The notes: generated by a model from the sequence alone, not told the origin. A stretch of DNA of 64,000 nucleotides from Bdellovibrionales bacterium (GCA_041662785.1 JBAZRW010000003.1:1-64000), one strand, 5' to 3'; counted from the first letter of the stretch, positions 7,193 through 16,372 are shown. Numbers and translations are program-made.

Positions 7193-8146
7193 TTAACCAT
7201 CTTTCTTGATGAGTCCTTGGGCCGCGTCATAAACCGCCGCGACGGTAAGGCTTCCCATGAGCAGCGGCGCGAACGCGCCCGCATAGGGCAAGCGGGCGAA
7301 AAGCTCGCTTGCGCTTTCGGGCGTGCGGACGATGGCTGTCTTTTCGCCCCACGGGCCATAGATGTTTTCATGGCCGGGCCCGAACAGACCCAAGGTGGGC
7401 GTGCCCATGGCCGCCGCGATGTGCATCAGGCCGGAATCGTTGCCGATAAACAGTCGCGCCTTTTGAAGGCAAGCCGCGACGGTCAAAAGGTCGTTGCCGA
7501 TGGCATCGATGATCCTGCCCGCTGGAAAAGCATTCAATAGCGGCAAGAGTTGTTCACGCTCATGCGGCGCGGCGACGATCAGGAGCTTGGCCTCGGCCAA
7601 AGGCTCACCCTCTGCCGTCAGCTTCTTGGCAAGCTCGATAAAGCACTCAATAGGCCATTGCTTGGGCGGCCAGTTAGCGGCAGGTGCAAGGGCAAGAAGG
7701 GGCTGCGTGAGACCGGAGGGGATCAGCGCTTCGGCGCGCAGTTTAGCCGTTTTATCCAGCCACAGACGCGGCGCAGGCGGCGGGGACAGGTTAAGGAGGC
7801 TCGCAAGATCCTCGACCTTATGGCGGCCAGAGGGCTGTGCGGGTTTATAGGCTTTGCGCTGCGCCAGCAGCAATCGCGCCACAAGGCTGTTGCGTAGATC
7901 GACGATCAGATCCCACCGTGTGCCGATGCACTGCTGCCACAGATCAAACCAGTGGCCGTGGTATTTTTTCTTTTTAAGAACGATAAGGCGCTCAAGGCGC
8001 GGGACGGCGCGAAAGAGATCGGCGGCCACGGGGCCACAGACGATTGTAAACCGCGCCTTGGGATGGGCGGCCTCTAGCCACGCCAAAAGCCCCGTTGTTA
8101 AAACGGCATCGCCAATGCGGTTCGAAGAGATAAAGAGAATACGCAA
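7193..8146 (-). CDS. Glycosyltransferase family 9 (heptosyltransferase-like)
   Basis: GT9 enzymes transfer heptose or related sugars onto lipopolysaccharide core on the cytoplasmic side of the inner membrane. The protein (317 aa) starts with a TTG codon and MRILFISSNRIGDAVLTTGL, the family's N-terminal signature. It continues with FTIVCGPVAADLFRAVPRLE, the donor-side ALAPAANWPPKQWPIECFIE, and the C-terminal LFIGNDSGLMHIAAAMGTPTL plus LFGPG block. Length is normal. It stands divergent from rnhA and away from the main polysaccharide cluster. The exact sugar and acceptor cannot be read from the sequence. Confidence 0.88.
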   Translation of the reverse strand: MRILFISSNRIGDAVLTTGLLAWLEAAHPKARFTIVCGPVAADLFRAVPRLERLIVLKKKKYHGHWFDLWQQCIGTRWDLIVDLRNSLVARLLLAQRKAYKPAQPSGRHKVEDLASLLNLSPPPAPRLWLDKTAKLRAEALIPSGLTQPLLALAPAANWPPKQWPIECFIELAKKLTAEGEPLAEAKLLIVAAPHEREQLLPLLNAFPAGRIIDAIGNDLLTVAACLQKARLFIGNDSGLMHIAAAMGTPTLGLFGPGHENIYGPWGEKTAIVRTPESASELFARLPYAGAFAPLLMGSLTVAAVYDAAQGLIKKDG

Positions 8147-8170
8147 AAGAGACTTCTTTCATTCGCAAGG

Positions 8171-8200
8171 GTGACTTTGGGGAGAATCGTGCTGTATAAT
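8171..8200 (+). promoter_or_regulatory. Candidate sigma-70 promoter for rnhA
   Basis: A perfect -10 box TATAAT lies at 8195-8200, with GTGACT at 8171-8176 as a moderate -35 match, 18 bases apart. It is 36 bases before the rnhA ATG, in the gap between rnhA and the divergent GT9 gene. Confidence 0.5.
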
Positions 8201-8235
8201 CTAGTGCAGGAAAACCCTTTACTACGGAAATCGTT

Positions 8236-8679
8236 ATGACGAAAACCCATGACATTGTCGAGATTTTTACAGATGGCGCGTGCAGCGGCAATCCGGGCCC
8301 TGGGGGCTGGGGCGCTTTGCTGCGCTATAAAGGCTCAGAAAAGGAGCTATCGGGCGGCGAGGCCGAGACGACCAACAACCGCATGGAGATGACGGCGGCG
8401 ATTATGGCGCTGGAATCGCTTAAGCGCCCGTCCAAGGTGAAGCTGACGACCGATAGCCAGTACGTTAAGGACGGCCTGACCAAATGGATGGCGGGCTGGA
8501 TTAGGAATGGTTGGAAAACCGCCGACAAAAAGCCCGTTAAAAACGTCGATTTGTGGCAACGTTTGCAAGCCGCCAGCCAGCCGCATGATTTGGAGATTCA
8601 CTGGGTGCGCGGCCATACGGGCCACCCCGATAACGAGCGCGTCGATGCCCTTGCCGTCGCCGCGATTGTGCGGGGGTAG
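8236..8679 (+). CDS. rnhA: Ribonuclease HI
   Basis: RNase HI cuts the RNA strand of RNA-DNA hybrids, removing R-loops and primer RNA. The 147-residue length is typical. All catalytic residues are in place: Asp13 in IFTDGACSGNPG, Glu51 in NNRMEM, Asp73 in TTDSQYV and Asp137 in NERVDALA, with the flexible-loop His127 in VRGHTGH. The basic handle around W-I-R-N-G-W-K-T is also present. The GT9 gene is divergent; downstream lies a convergent GNAT gene. Confidence 0.97.
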   Translation: MTKTHDIVEIFTDGACSGNPGPGGWGALLRYKGSEKELSGGEAETTNNRMEMTAAIMALESLKRPSKVKLTTDSQYVKDGLTKWMAGWIRNGWKTADKKPVKNVDLWQRLQAASQPHDLEIHWVRGHTGHPDNERVDALAVAAIVRG

Positions 8680-8743
8680 GGAGCCATCGCCCCGTTTTCG
8701 TCATGGGCGCACGCCCTAATTTAGATTTTCAATCGCTTTGAGC

Positions 8744-9244
8744 TTACAACTCGGAATAATAGAGGTCGCGAAGAAAGCCGTTGCTAAGGTGAGACTTCTT
8801 CATAAATTTCAGGCCTAACCTTTGAATGCTTTTTAGGCTCGCAACATTATCTGGATGAGCCATCGTTATTATGTGTTTAAACCCGATATCTCTTGCCAAG
8901 TTAAATTGCAATTGCATAAGGTTATATTGTATTTTTTGTCCTCTGTATTCGGACAAAACAAGATTACCGCCGAGTTCACAAACTTTTTCACTGGAAAGCC
9001 CCATTTCCTCTTTATACGATTTGAGCATCTCTTGTTGAACGTATAATTGGGCAATTCCCGCTAGTGTTTCTCCGTCATAGGCACCATGAAGCAAGGCATA
9101 GGACTCATCGTAAAGACTGTCTAATTCCCATTCTTCATACGGAATAAAAAATTCAGGCGGTGTAGCGGCAAGTACGTTGGAAATGAGCGTTCTCAATTGT
9201 TGCTCATCAGACTTTCTGACTTTTTTATACGTTAGGTCTTTCAT
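8744..9244 (-). CDS. GNAT-family N-acetyltransferase
   Basis: A 166-residue protein with GNAT architecture: an N-terminal strand-helix (YKKVRKSDEQQLRTLI), central strands, the acetyl-CoA motif region LGGNLVLSEYRGQKIQYNLM (Arg/Gln-x-x-Gly-x pattern), a strand FKHIITMAHPDN and the final ASLKSIQRLGLKFMKK, where the last motif places the N-x-x-S-x-x-x-x-x-x-x-G-F region. The acetyl acceptor cannot be deduced. Its codons are more AT-rich than those of rnhA and dsbD on either side, which suggests later acquisition. The ribosome site (GGAGCGGCA) is acceptable. Confidence 0.8.
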   Translation of the reverse strand: MKDLTYKKVRKSDEQQLRTLISNVLAATPPEFFIPYEEWELDSLYDESYALLHGAYDGETLAGIAQLYVQQEMLKSYKEEMGLSSEKVCELGGNLVLSEYRGQKIQYNLMQLQFNLARDIGFKHIITMAHPDNVASLKSIQRLGLKFMKKSHLSNGFLRDLYYSEL

Positions 9245-9326
9245 TGCCGCTCCTGTTTACTGCTATCCAAACTGCCCTTATCAATCTAAACCACAATAAC
9301 CCCTCTAAAACAACCGGCATTCAACC

Positions 9327-9496
9327 ATTACCAATGTGTAAAGTGATCATAAGAAAGAAAACCAAACGGGATTCCCGCTTGCGCGGGAATGACGGGTTTT
9401 GTGTTTGGTTTTAACCCATAATTGTCATCCCCGCGAAAGCGGGGATCCCGTTTTCTTATTTTTCTTTGTGGATCAGTTCACTGGTGGATTGCTCTA
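9327..9496. repeat. Palindromic intergenic repeat, copy B
   Basis: Facing arms at about 9370-9396 (GGGATTCCCGCTTGCGCGGG) and 9426-9450 (GTCATCCCCGCGAAAGCGGG), with a TTTGGTTTTAACC spacer. The outer tails are AT-rich and imperfectly inverted (ATTACCAATGTGTAAAGTGA on the left; on the right, minus strand, TAGAGCAATCCACCAGTGAA). The right tail touches the dsbD stop codon TAG at 9494-9496. Confidence 0.85.
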
Positions 9497-11572
9497 ACAC
9501 GCTTCGCCTTGTTGGCAGGCTTTGGCTTTGTCGAGAGCCTGAAGGACGCTGGCTTTCGTCAAAAGCTCGGGCAAGGCGATGCCTTGCGGCGCACGCGGGC
9601 CAAAGACGATGTTGAACGGAATCCCATAGGATCCGTGCCTGTGCAGAAAATCCGTAATGACGGGATCGGGGCTTGTCCAGTCGGCTTGCTGCGTCACGAT
9701 GCCGTCTTGCCCGAAGAGGCGGCTAGAGACTTCCTCTTGCCCTAAAACAACGCGCTTGTTGTATTTGCAGGTCAAGCACCAGTCGGCGGTTACATCGACA
9801 AAAACGGTTTTGCCCTCGCTGACGGCGCTGGCGATGGCCTTCTCATTAAACGGCGTCCAGATCCCTGACTCCTTTTGCAATGAGAGCGGAATCGAAGCGA
9901 GCGTCGCGATGGACAAGGACGCGATGAGCGCCCCGCCAATGGCCCACGGAACCAGAACGCGCAGGATGTTTTTGTGCCTTAGATACAGGGCAAAGAGAAT
10001 TCCTGCCATCGCCATGCTGATAAGAACGAAAGGCCAATAGCCTGTTTGCGCCCGCACGACGATAAGAAGCCAAACCGCTGTTCCCAAAAGGCCAAAGCCC
10101 AAAACGCGGGTGAGGGTGTTCATCCAGTTGCCCGCTTTGGGCAGGGCGCTGGCGAGGTGCGGCCATAGCGCGATGGCCAGATAGGGCAGCGCCATGCCGA
10201 TGCCCAAGGCTAAAAACACGGCCACGATCGTAACGCTTCCCGCTGCGAGGGCAAAGCCGATGGCCGTGCCAAGGAATGGCGCGGAGCAAGGCGTGGCGAG
10301 CAGCGTCGCCAGCATGCCGCCCGCAAAATCGCCCGCCAGTTTGGGATGGCGAGACGTATCGACCCTATCCAAAATAAAGCGTGGCAGCGAGATTTCGAAA
10401 AAGCCCCACAGGTTCGCGGTGAAAAAGGTTAAAAGGGCGATCATAAAGACCAGAAAAGCGGGCTGCTGGAATTGTACGCCCCAGCCAAAGGCTTGGCCTG
10501 ACTCTTTAAGCGCGATGGTGGTGGCGGCCAGAAGCCCAAACGAAAACACGATGCCTCCGGCCGAGGCTAGAAAGGAATGACGCACAACGTCTTTGTGCTT
10601 GCCAGCGTGTTTGATGACGGACAAGATTTTGATCGACAGGACGGGCAGCACGCAGGGCATAAGGTTTAGAATAAAGCCGCCCAGAAGAGCCAACAAAACA
10701 ATCGTCCAAAAGGGTAGGGGCGATGAGGGGATGGCGGCGTCGGCTAAGGTGGGCGCGGCGGATGGTGGCACTAAGGTTATTTCTCGCGCCGCGGCGCCGT
10801 TTGTCAGCGTGATCGTCAAAGGAAGGTCTGTCAGTGATGCGCCTTCCGGTAACGGGCTTAGCAAACTGGCCGTTAGCGTCGCGCCGTGGCCATCGGGGGC
10901 GGGGATAAGGCTGGGCTTGGAAAAGGCAAGCTCGTCGCCGCTTTCAATAAAGAGGTCGGGATTTTGCAAAGCGTCTTTGGTGATGAAGGTTACTTGAACA
11001 GTGTTGCTCCCAAGCGTTGTTTTTAGATTTGATAAAGCGGAGGTGTCTTGCGTGGTGGGAAGGCTGCCTGTGGCCGCCTTGATCAATGCCTTTTCTTCGC
11101 CTTTCGGTGACGCTGGCGTCAGCGCCAGATCAAAATGGCGCGGCACGCATAGGGTGCTGCACGTCAAAATATCAAGGCTGGCTTGTAGCGCCATTTCCTT
11201 AGCAGCTTCTTTTTTAAGAATGCGCAGGGGCAGGGTGACGTGGCCATTATAGCCTATTGTCTCCATCCCCATCAGGGTCAAGCGACGAGGGGCTGGGTAG
11301 AGAATGGTCAAGGACTCGATATTCTCCGATCCGTCCGTTGTGATGGCTGGCGGCGTGCCCGCCTCGCCCGCGCTGCGCCAATAAATATGCCAGCCCTCAT
11401 CAAGTTGAATCTCAAGGCCGAGCGTTATTTCTTTGTTATTCGATGACAAATCATCGCCGTCGATCAACCGAACGGCAATGCCGTCTTCGCGCTGCCAGTC
11501 GCTGGCCGCCGCCCAAAGGGGCGCGGGCGAAAGGGCAAGGAGGAGAAAAAAGAGGGAGATCAGGCGATTCAT
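9494..11572 (-). CDS. dsbD: Thiol:disulfide interchange protein DsbD
   Basis: DsbD carries electrons from cytoplasmic thioredoxin across the inner membrane to periplasmic thiols. The protein (692 aa) has a signal peptide of about 22 residues, a periplasmic N-terminal domain with the cysteine pair C-S-T-L-C near residue 137, a membrane domain of about eight helices starting near residue 285, and a C-terminal thioredoxin-like domain with DWCLTCKYN. The membrane cysteines are in NLMPCVLPVLS and LLATPCSAPFLG, so all three relay pairs are present. Its stop codon abuts palindromic repeat B. It is probably monocistronic and divergent from yqgE. Confidence 0.93.
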   Translation of the reverse strand: MNRLISLFFLLLALSPAPLWAAASDWQREDGIAVRLIDGDDLSSNNKEITLGLEIQLDEGWHIYWRSAGEAGTPPAITTDGSENIESLTILYPAPRRLTLMGMETIGYNGHVTLPLRILKKEAAKEMALQASLDILTCSTLCVPRHFDLALTPASPKGEEKALIKAATGSLPTTQDTSALSNLKTTLGSNTVQVTFITKDALQNPDLFIESGDELAFSKPSLIPAPDGHGATLTASLLSPLPEGASLTDLPLTITLTNGAAAREITLVPPSAAPTLADAAIPSSPLPFWTIVLLALLGGFILNLMPCVLPVLSIKILSVIKHAGKHKDVVRHSFLASAGGIVFSFGLLAATTIALKESGQAFGWGVQFQQPAFLVFMIALLTFFTANLWGFFEISLPRFILDRVDTSRHPKLAGDFAGGMLATLLATPCSAPFLGTAIGFALAAGSVTIVAVFLALGIGMALPYLAIALWPHLASALPKAGNWMNTLTRVLGFGLLGTAVWLLIVVRAQTGYWPFVLISMAMAGILFALYLRHKNILRVLVPWAIGGALIASLSIATLASIPLSLQKESGIWTPFNEKAIASAVSEGKTVFVDVTADWCLTCKYNKRVVLGQEEVSSRLFGQDGIVTQQADWTSPDPVITDFLHRHGSYGIPFNIVFGPRAPQGIALPELLTKASVLQALDKAKACQQGEAC

Positions 11573-11648
11573 AACGTTTCCTTGGTGTAGGCAGGACTTT
11601 GGGCATTGCTCTTTTCCTATGATGCAATAGAATAGTTAAAAAACAACC

Positions 11649-12263
11649 ATGAAAATGGGGCGACCGTTGGGCAAGAAAGCAGACAAAACCAAAGCGTTTT
11701 TTGAGGAACAAAACTGGCTTACGGGTCAGATGTTGGTCGCTATGCCTTCCATGATCGATCCGCGCTTTGAAAAAACCGTCGTGCTGATTTGCTCGCATGG
11801 CCCCGAAGGCGCTATGGGCATCGTGGTCAACCGTTTGTTTGGTGATTTAGATTTTGGCGGCCTTCTCAATCAATTTGGTATCGAGTTGCCCCCCAATGCG
11901 CCTGAACACCTTGTCTATTACGGCGGGCCGGTTGAGCCTGTGCGCGGTTTTGTTCTGCATTCCTCGGACTATGATAGTGAAGCGACGACACGGATTTCGC
12001 CAACTCTCCACCTGACGGCAACTGTTGAAATCTTGCGCGCGTTAACGGAAGGCGCGGGGCCAGAGCGCTCCTTGCTGGTTTTGGGCTATGCCGGATGGTC
12101 GGCAGGGCAGCTAGAGGCCGAGATTCAGGGCAATGGCTGGCTCACCGCGCCAGCAGACCTCACCATTCTTTTTGATGCCGATATTGAAAGCAAATGGCGG
12201 CTTGCGCTGTCATCCATTGGCGTCAGTCCCACGATGCTGTCCAGCGATGTCGGGCACGCTTGA
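11649..12263 (+). CDS. yqgE: YqgE/AlgH family protein
   Basis: A UPF0301 (YqgE/AlgH) member of 204 residues. Family features are LTGQMLVAMPSM, DPRFEKTVVLICSH, GAMGIVVNR, LVYYGGPVEPVRGFVLHSS and LLVLGYAGWSAGQLEAEI followed by NGWL. A basic N-terminal extension of about 20 residues precedes the conserved core; a second ATG six bases in is also possible. The role is not firmly established; the name AlgH comes from an effect on alginate genes in Pseudomonas. It is upstream of cydA in the same direction with a gap of 87 bases. Confidence 0.93.
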   Translation: MKMGRPLGKKADKTKAFFEEQNWLTGQMLVAMPSMIDPRFEKTVVLICSHGPEGAMGIVVNRLFGDLDFGGLLNQFGIELPPNAPEHLVYYGGPVEPVRGFVLHSSDYDSEATTRISPTLHLTATVEILRALTEGAGPERSLLVLGYAGWSAGQLEAEIQGNGWLTAPADLTILFDADIESKWRLALSSIGVSPTMLSSDVGHA

Positions 12264-12350
12264 GGGAGAGGCTTTCTTAACCAAACCCTAACGATTTTCT
12301 CGTCATTTACCTAAAGATTCCTTCACTACCTATTGAATGAGGAACCCGCG

Positions 12351-13670
12351 ATGGTTGATCTTGATCCTGTCCTTTTGGCGCGTATCCAGTTCGCGGCCAA
12401 TATCACCTTTCACATCGTCTTTCCGTCCACGACCATCGCGCTCGGATGGCTGTTGTTTTATTTCAAGAGGCGCTTTGCCGCGACGAAAAATGCCGCGTGG
12501 ATGGATACCTATTTCTTTTGGACAAAGATTTTCGCGTTGTGCTTCGCCATGGGCGTCGTGTCGGGCATCACCATGTCCTTTCAATTCGGCACGAATTGGC
12601 CCGGCTTTATGAACACGATTGGCAATATCGCGGGGCCTTTGCTGGGGTATGAGATTCTCACGGCCTTTTTCCTGGAGGCCACGTTTTTGGGCATTATGCT
12701 GTATGGGTTTAAGCGCGTGTCGGCGTTCGTTCACGACCTTGCGACATTCCTTGTCGCGGCGGGGACGACCTTTTCGGCCTTTTGGATTCTGTGCCTTGAT
12801 AGCTGGATGCAAACGCCCGTTGGGTTTGAGATGATTAATGGCAAGGCGCACGCGACGGATTGGGCGGCGATCTTGTGGAACCCGTCCATGCCGTACCGCA
12901 TGGTGCATATGCTTTTGGCCTCTGGCCTGACGGCGGCTTTTTTGGTCGCGGGTATTTCAGCCTATCGCTGGCTGCGCGGTGATCGTGGCGTGGCGGTTAT
13001 GAACGCGCTGAAGACTGGCGTTTATTTGGCAGCGGTTTTGATCCCCTTGCAGGTTCTCGCGGGCGATCAGCATGGCTTGAATACCCTTCAATACCAGCCG
13101 CAGAAGGTCGCCGCGATGGAAGGCCTGTGGCATACAGAAAAAGGAGCGCCGTTTGTTCTATTTGGCTGGCCGGATAAGGAAACGCACAGCAATTTATGGG
13201 CGCTGGAGATTCCCAAAGTGGCGAGCTTGATCCTCACCCATGATCTGAATGGTGAGCTAAAAGGACTCAACGAGTTCGAAGGCAAGTCGCCGCCTGTTGC
13301 GCCTGTGTTTTGGTCCTTCCGTTTGATGGTCGGGCTTGGCGGGCTGATGGGGCTGATCTCATGGGCGGCCGCGTATCAGTTGAAACGCAAAAAGACCCTG
13401 ACGCCGCTGGTGGCCAAGGCGCTTGTTGCCATGACCTTTTCGGGGTGGGTAGCCACGATCCTTGGCTGGTACGTCACGGAAATAGGGCGGCAGCCATGGC
13501 TTGTGCAAAATGTTCTGCTCACGGCGGATGCGGCCTCAAAAGTTCCGCCGCCGATGATCGGCCTTTCTCTGATCGCGTATTTGATTGTGTATGGCGTCCT
13601 GATGACGGCCTTTATCAAGACGCTTTTCCATATGGCGCGTAAAGGTTCAACAGAGGCCACGGCTCACTAA
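12351..13670 (+). CDS. cydA: Cytochrome bd-type quinol oxidase subunit I (CioA type)
   Basis: CydA binds all three hemes of the bd oxidase, which oxidises quinol and reduces O2 to water in the inner membrane. The ATG at 12351 follows GAGGAACCCGCG and gives MVDLDPVLLARIQF, about 439 residues; an upstream ATG at 12333 is less likely. Conserved parts are ITFHIVFPSTTIALGW (heme His), SGITMSFQFGTNWPGFM, RMVHMLLAS (heme His), AGDQHG and the GRQPW block. The loop after AGDQHG is short, as in the cyanide-insensitive (Cio) branch rather than the E. coli long-Q-loop type. cydB follows after 12 bases. Confidence 0.95.
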   Translation: MVDLDPVLLARIQFAANITFHIVFPSTTIALGWLLFYFKRRFAATKNAAWMDTYFFWTKIFALCFAMGVVSGITMSFQFGTNWPGFMNTIGNIAGPLLGYEILTAFFLEATFLGIMLYGFKRVSAFVHDLATFLVAAGTTFSAFWILCLDSWMQTPVGFEMINGKAHATDWAAILWNPSMPYRMVHMLLASGLTAAFLVAGISAYRWLRGDRGVAVMNALKTGVYLAAVLIPLQVLAGDQHGLNTLQYQPQKVAAMEGLWHTEKGAPFVLFGWPDKETHSNLWALEIPKVASLILTHDLNGELKGLNEFEGKSPPVAPVFWSFRLMVGLGGLMGLISWAAAYQLKRKKTLTPLVAKALVAMTFSGWVATILGWYVTEIGRQPWLVQNVLLTADAASKVPPPMIGLSLIAYLIVYGVLMTAFIKTLFHMARKGSTEATAH

Positions 13671-13682
13671 GGAAAGGATCCG

Positions 13683-14693
13683 ATGATGGAAATCTTTGAA
13701 AACGGCCAGTGGTTGCCTTTGGCCTTCGCGCTTTTGATCGCCGTGGCGGTTTTGGTATACGCCGTGTTGGATGGCTATGATCTGGGCGTCGGCATTTTGA
13801 TGCAATATGCCTTGCCACAAGAACAAGACAGGATGATCGCGTCCATCGGACCTTTTTGGGATGCAAATGAAACGTGGCTTGTTTTGGCGGTGGGGCTATT
13901 GCTGATTGCGTTTCCAGAAGCGAATGGCATCGTTTTAGGTCATCTTTATTTGCCGACCTGCTTGATGTTGCTGGGGCTTATTGTGCGTGGTGTGTCCTTT
14001 GACTTTCGCTCTAAGGCTGACGTGAAGGCCAAAGGCCGCTGGAACCGCGCCTTTACGGGCGGCTCCTTTCTGGTTGCGATCACGCAAGGCTATATGGTGG
14101 GGTCTTATATCCTTGGGTTTGAGAAAGGTGTGGGGCCGCTTCTGTTTTGCCTCATGACGGGGCTTTTTGTCGCGGCGGCCTATAGCCTTATCGGCGCGGC
14201 TTGGCTGATTATGAAAACGGACGGCGCGTTGCAGAAAAAAGCGATAGCTTGGGCGGGCACGGCGCTTAAAGGGACGGCGGCAGGAATTGCCCTTGTATCG
14301 ATCACGACGCCACTGGCCAGCGCGCATGTGCTGGCACGTTGGACAACATTTCCCGATGCGTTTATTCTCGCCCCCTTGCCGCTTATCGTGCTGGGTCTTG
14401 TCGCGGGTCTGCGTTACTGCCTTAAGCGGCTGTCCCATGCGCCAACGATTAGGCAGTGGAGGCCGTTCGCCATGACGGTGGGACTTTTCCTGACGAGCCT
14501 TATCGCTCTGGCCTATAGCTTTTATCCCTATATCATTCCGGGACAGCTTAAAATCGTGGACGCGGCCAGTGCGCCGGAATCGCTTATGATCATTTTGGTG
14601 GGCGCTTTGATTGTTTTGCCTCTTTTGATCGGCTATACCTTTTTCGCGTACAAAGTCTTTCACGGCAAAGCGGATGAGCTAAGCTATAATTAA
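13683..14693 (+). CDS. cydB: Cytochrome bd-type quinol oxidase subunit II
   Basis: CydB is the heme-free partner of CydA and is needed for assembly of the oxidase. The protein (336 aa) begins with a hydrophobic helix containing VLVYAVLDGYDLGVG, the classic CydB opening, then GPFWDANETWLVLAVG, GVSFDFRSK, a set of about eight further helices, and ends KVFHGKADELSYN. AAGGAAAGGATCC precedes the ATG. No small cydX-like ORF follows; pmbA begins 12 bases downstream, perhaps by read-through. Confidence 0.95.
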   Translation: MMEIFENGQWLPLAFALLIAVAVLVYAVLDGYDLGVGILMQYALPQEQDRMIASIGPFWDANETWLVLAVGLLLIAFPEANGIVLGHLYLPTCLMLLGLIVRGVSFDFRSKADVKAKGRWNRAFTGGSFLVAITQGYMVGSYILGFEKGVGPLLFCLMTGLFVAAAYSLIGAAWLIMKTDGALQKKAIAWAGTALKGTAAGIALVSITTPLASAHVLARWTTFPDAFILAPLPLIVLGLVAGLRYCLKRLSHAPTIRQWRPFAMTVGLFLTSLIALAYSFYPYIIPGQLKIVDAASAPESLMIILVGALIVLPLLIGYTFFAYKVFHGKADELSYN

Positions 14694-14704
14694 AAAAGGG
14701 CGCT

Positions 14705-16051
14705 ATGACTTTTGATGTTTCTAAGGCCCAGCAACAGCTGGACAATATGATGCAAAGCGCCCGCCGTGCGGGCGCAGACAGCGCGGATGCGCTTTTGGTG
14801 GAGGGGCGCTCAATCAGTGTCGCGTGGCATGACCACAAGCTTGAATCGCTAGAGCATGCCGAAGGCGGCGATGTCGGCCTTCGCGTTTTGGTGGGACATA
14901 GGCAAGCGTCTGTGGCCAGCTCGGATCGCAGCCCTGCGGCTCTTGCGGCGCTTGTGGAGCGTGCCGTAGCAATGGCCAAGGCGGCAGCTGAGGATCCCTT
15001 TTGCGGCATTGCTGCGCCTGACGAAATTGCCACGTCCTTTCCTGCGTTGGAAATGGCGGATGATTATCAGATTGAGCCGCCCGCGCTTCTTGCGTGGGCT
15101 AAGGAGGCAGAGGATGCCGCTCTGTCGGTTGAGGGCATCGCGCAGTGCGAAAGCGCGGATGCGGGCTGTGGCCAGTCCACGGTCGTGATGGCGGCCAGCA
15201 ATGGCTTTGCGGGGCATTATCGCCGCACGCACTATTCCATCAGCGCGGTGGCGCTGGCGGGACGCGGCACGGCGATGGAGCGTGATTACGATTTTGCCTC
15301 AACCGTTTTTCAAAGCGATTTGCCCAGCGCCGCCGCGATTGGGCGCAAGGCGGCGGAAAAAACGTTGGCGAACCTTGGTGCGCGCAAGATGTCCAGCTGC
15401 GCTGCGCCTGTTGTTTTCTCACCGCATGTTTCCCATGAGCTGTTGGGTTCCTTTGTCGATGCCATTCGTGGCAGCGCGGTGGCGCGAGGCACAAGCTTTT
15501 TGATGGAGGGCTTGGGGCAAAAGATTTTTCCGGACGCGATCACGATCATCGACGACCCTTTCCGTGCAAGGGGCTTGCGCTCCAAGCTTTTTGACGGCGA
15601 GGGTCTTGCGCCGCAACGACGCACGATTGTGGATCAAGGCACGCTCACGACGTGGCTTTTGGATCTTCGCTCTGGCAGGCAGTTGGGGATGAAAAGCACG
15701 GGTCATGCCTCACGCGGGACGACGGGCGTGCCCTCGCCGTCGGCGACGAACTTTTATATGGAAGGCGGCGCGGTTAGCCCCGACGATCTTATCAAGGACA
15801 TTAAAACGGGTTTTTATGTCACCGAAATGATGGGGATGGGCGTGAACGATGTGACGGGCGATTTCTCGCAGGCCGCACGAGGCTTTTGGATTGAGAATGG
15901 CGCGATTGTTTTCCCTGTCTCGGAAATGACGGTGGCGGGTAATTTGAAGACGATGTTCAAGAATCTAACGGCGGCGGATGACCTGACCTTCCGTTATGGG
16001 GTCGATGCCCCAACCTTGCGGATTGAGGGGATGACCATCGCGGGGCTGTAA
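14705..16051 (+). CDS. pmbA: TldD/PmbA family protein PmbA (TldE)
   Basis: PmbA (TldE) forms a heterodimeric metalloprotease with TldD, where TldD carries the zinc motif; it acts in peptide maturation and CcdA turnover in E. coli. This 448-residue copy has the family layout: N-terminal AGADSADALLVEGRSISVAW, then HKLESLEHAEGGDVGLRV, the middle PVVFSPHVSHELLGSF, and the C-terminal STGHASRG, FYMEGG and TGFYVTEMMGMGVNDVTGDF. No HExxxH motif is seen, as expected for PmbA. No tldD is in the window. It may be read together with cydAB or from its own promoter. Confidence 0.93.
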   Translation: MTFDVSKAQQQLDNMMQSARRAGADSADALLVEGRSISVAWHDHKLESLEHAEGGDVGLRVLVGHRQASVASSDRSPAALAALVERAVAMAKAAAEDPFCGIAAPDEIATSFPALEMADDYQIEPPALLAWAKEAEDAALSVEGIAQCESADAGCGQSTVVMAASNGFAGHYRRTHYSISAVALAGRGTAMERDYDFASTVFQSDLPSAAAIGRKAAEKTLANLGARKMSSCAAPVVFSPHVSHELLGSFVDAIRGSAVARGTSFLMEGLGQKIFPDAITIIDDPFRARGLRSKLFDGEGLAPQRRTIVDQGTLTTWLLDLRSGRQLGMKSTGHASRGTTGVPSPSATNFYMEGGAVSPDDLIKDIKTGFYVTEMMGMGVNDVTGDFSQAARGFWIENGAIVFPVSEMTVAGNLKTMFKNLTAADDLTFRYGVDAPTLRIEGMTIAGL

Positions 16052-16224
16052 GGGATTCGCTTGAGTCTGTGGCTTTTTCTGGCGCTTTTGCACCCTGTTA
16101 ATCCTAAAAAGGGGGTTGAGGGGTAAAAAACGCGCACTGACAGTTGACGCCGACGCAGGGAATCGTTAAGAGCTTCCATCCATCTGTTTCGAGGATGTTC
16201 CGCAGGTTAAGGCAGGAGCGGGTG

Positions 16225-16299
16225 GCCGTTGTAGCTCAGCGGTAGAGCAGGGCTTTCGTAAAGCCAAGGTCGGGAGTTCAATTCTCTCCAACGGCACCA
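16225..16299 (+). tRNA. tRNA-Thr (CGU anticodon)
   Basis: A full cloverleaf: acceptor GCCGTTG / CAACGGC, D-arm GCTC-AGCGGTA-GAGC, anticodon arm with loop TTCGTAA (anticodon CGT), T-arm GGGAG-TTCAATT-CTCTC, discriminator A and an encoded CCA. The outermost anticodon-stem pair is a G-A mismatch. A hairpin terminator follows directly. Confidence 0.93.
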
Positions 16300-16307
16300 T
16301 TAAAACA

Positions 16308-16329
16308 CGGGGCATTTGCCCCGTTTTTT
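16308..16329 (+). terminator. Rho-independent terminator of tRNA-Thr
   Basis: Stem CGGGGC / GCCCCG with a short ATTT loop, followed by six T residues, nine bases after the tRNA CCA. Confidence 0.85.
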
Positions 16330-16332
16330 AAT

Positions 16333-16357
16333 GGGCGGAGGGAATTGAACTCCCGAC
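16333..16357 (-). repeat. Inverted fragment of the tRNA-Thr T-arm
   Basis: Read on the minus strand, this stretch gives GTCGGGAGTTCAATTCCCTC, which matches the tRNA-Thr variable loop and T-arm (16269-16288) at all but one position. It lacks the rest of a tRNA, and the changed base breaks a T-stem pair, so it is a remnant, not a gene. Confidence 0.6.
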
Positions 16358-16372
16358 AAAACAAAGAAATAT

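Noticed and set aside
13935..14663. Long open frame antisense to cydB
   Set aside because: Rich in Arg, Lys, Gln and His, the usual result of reading the opposite strand of a hydrophobic membrane protein gene.
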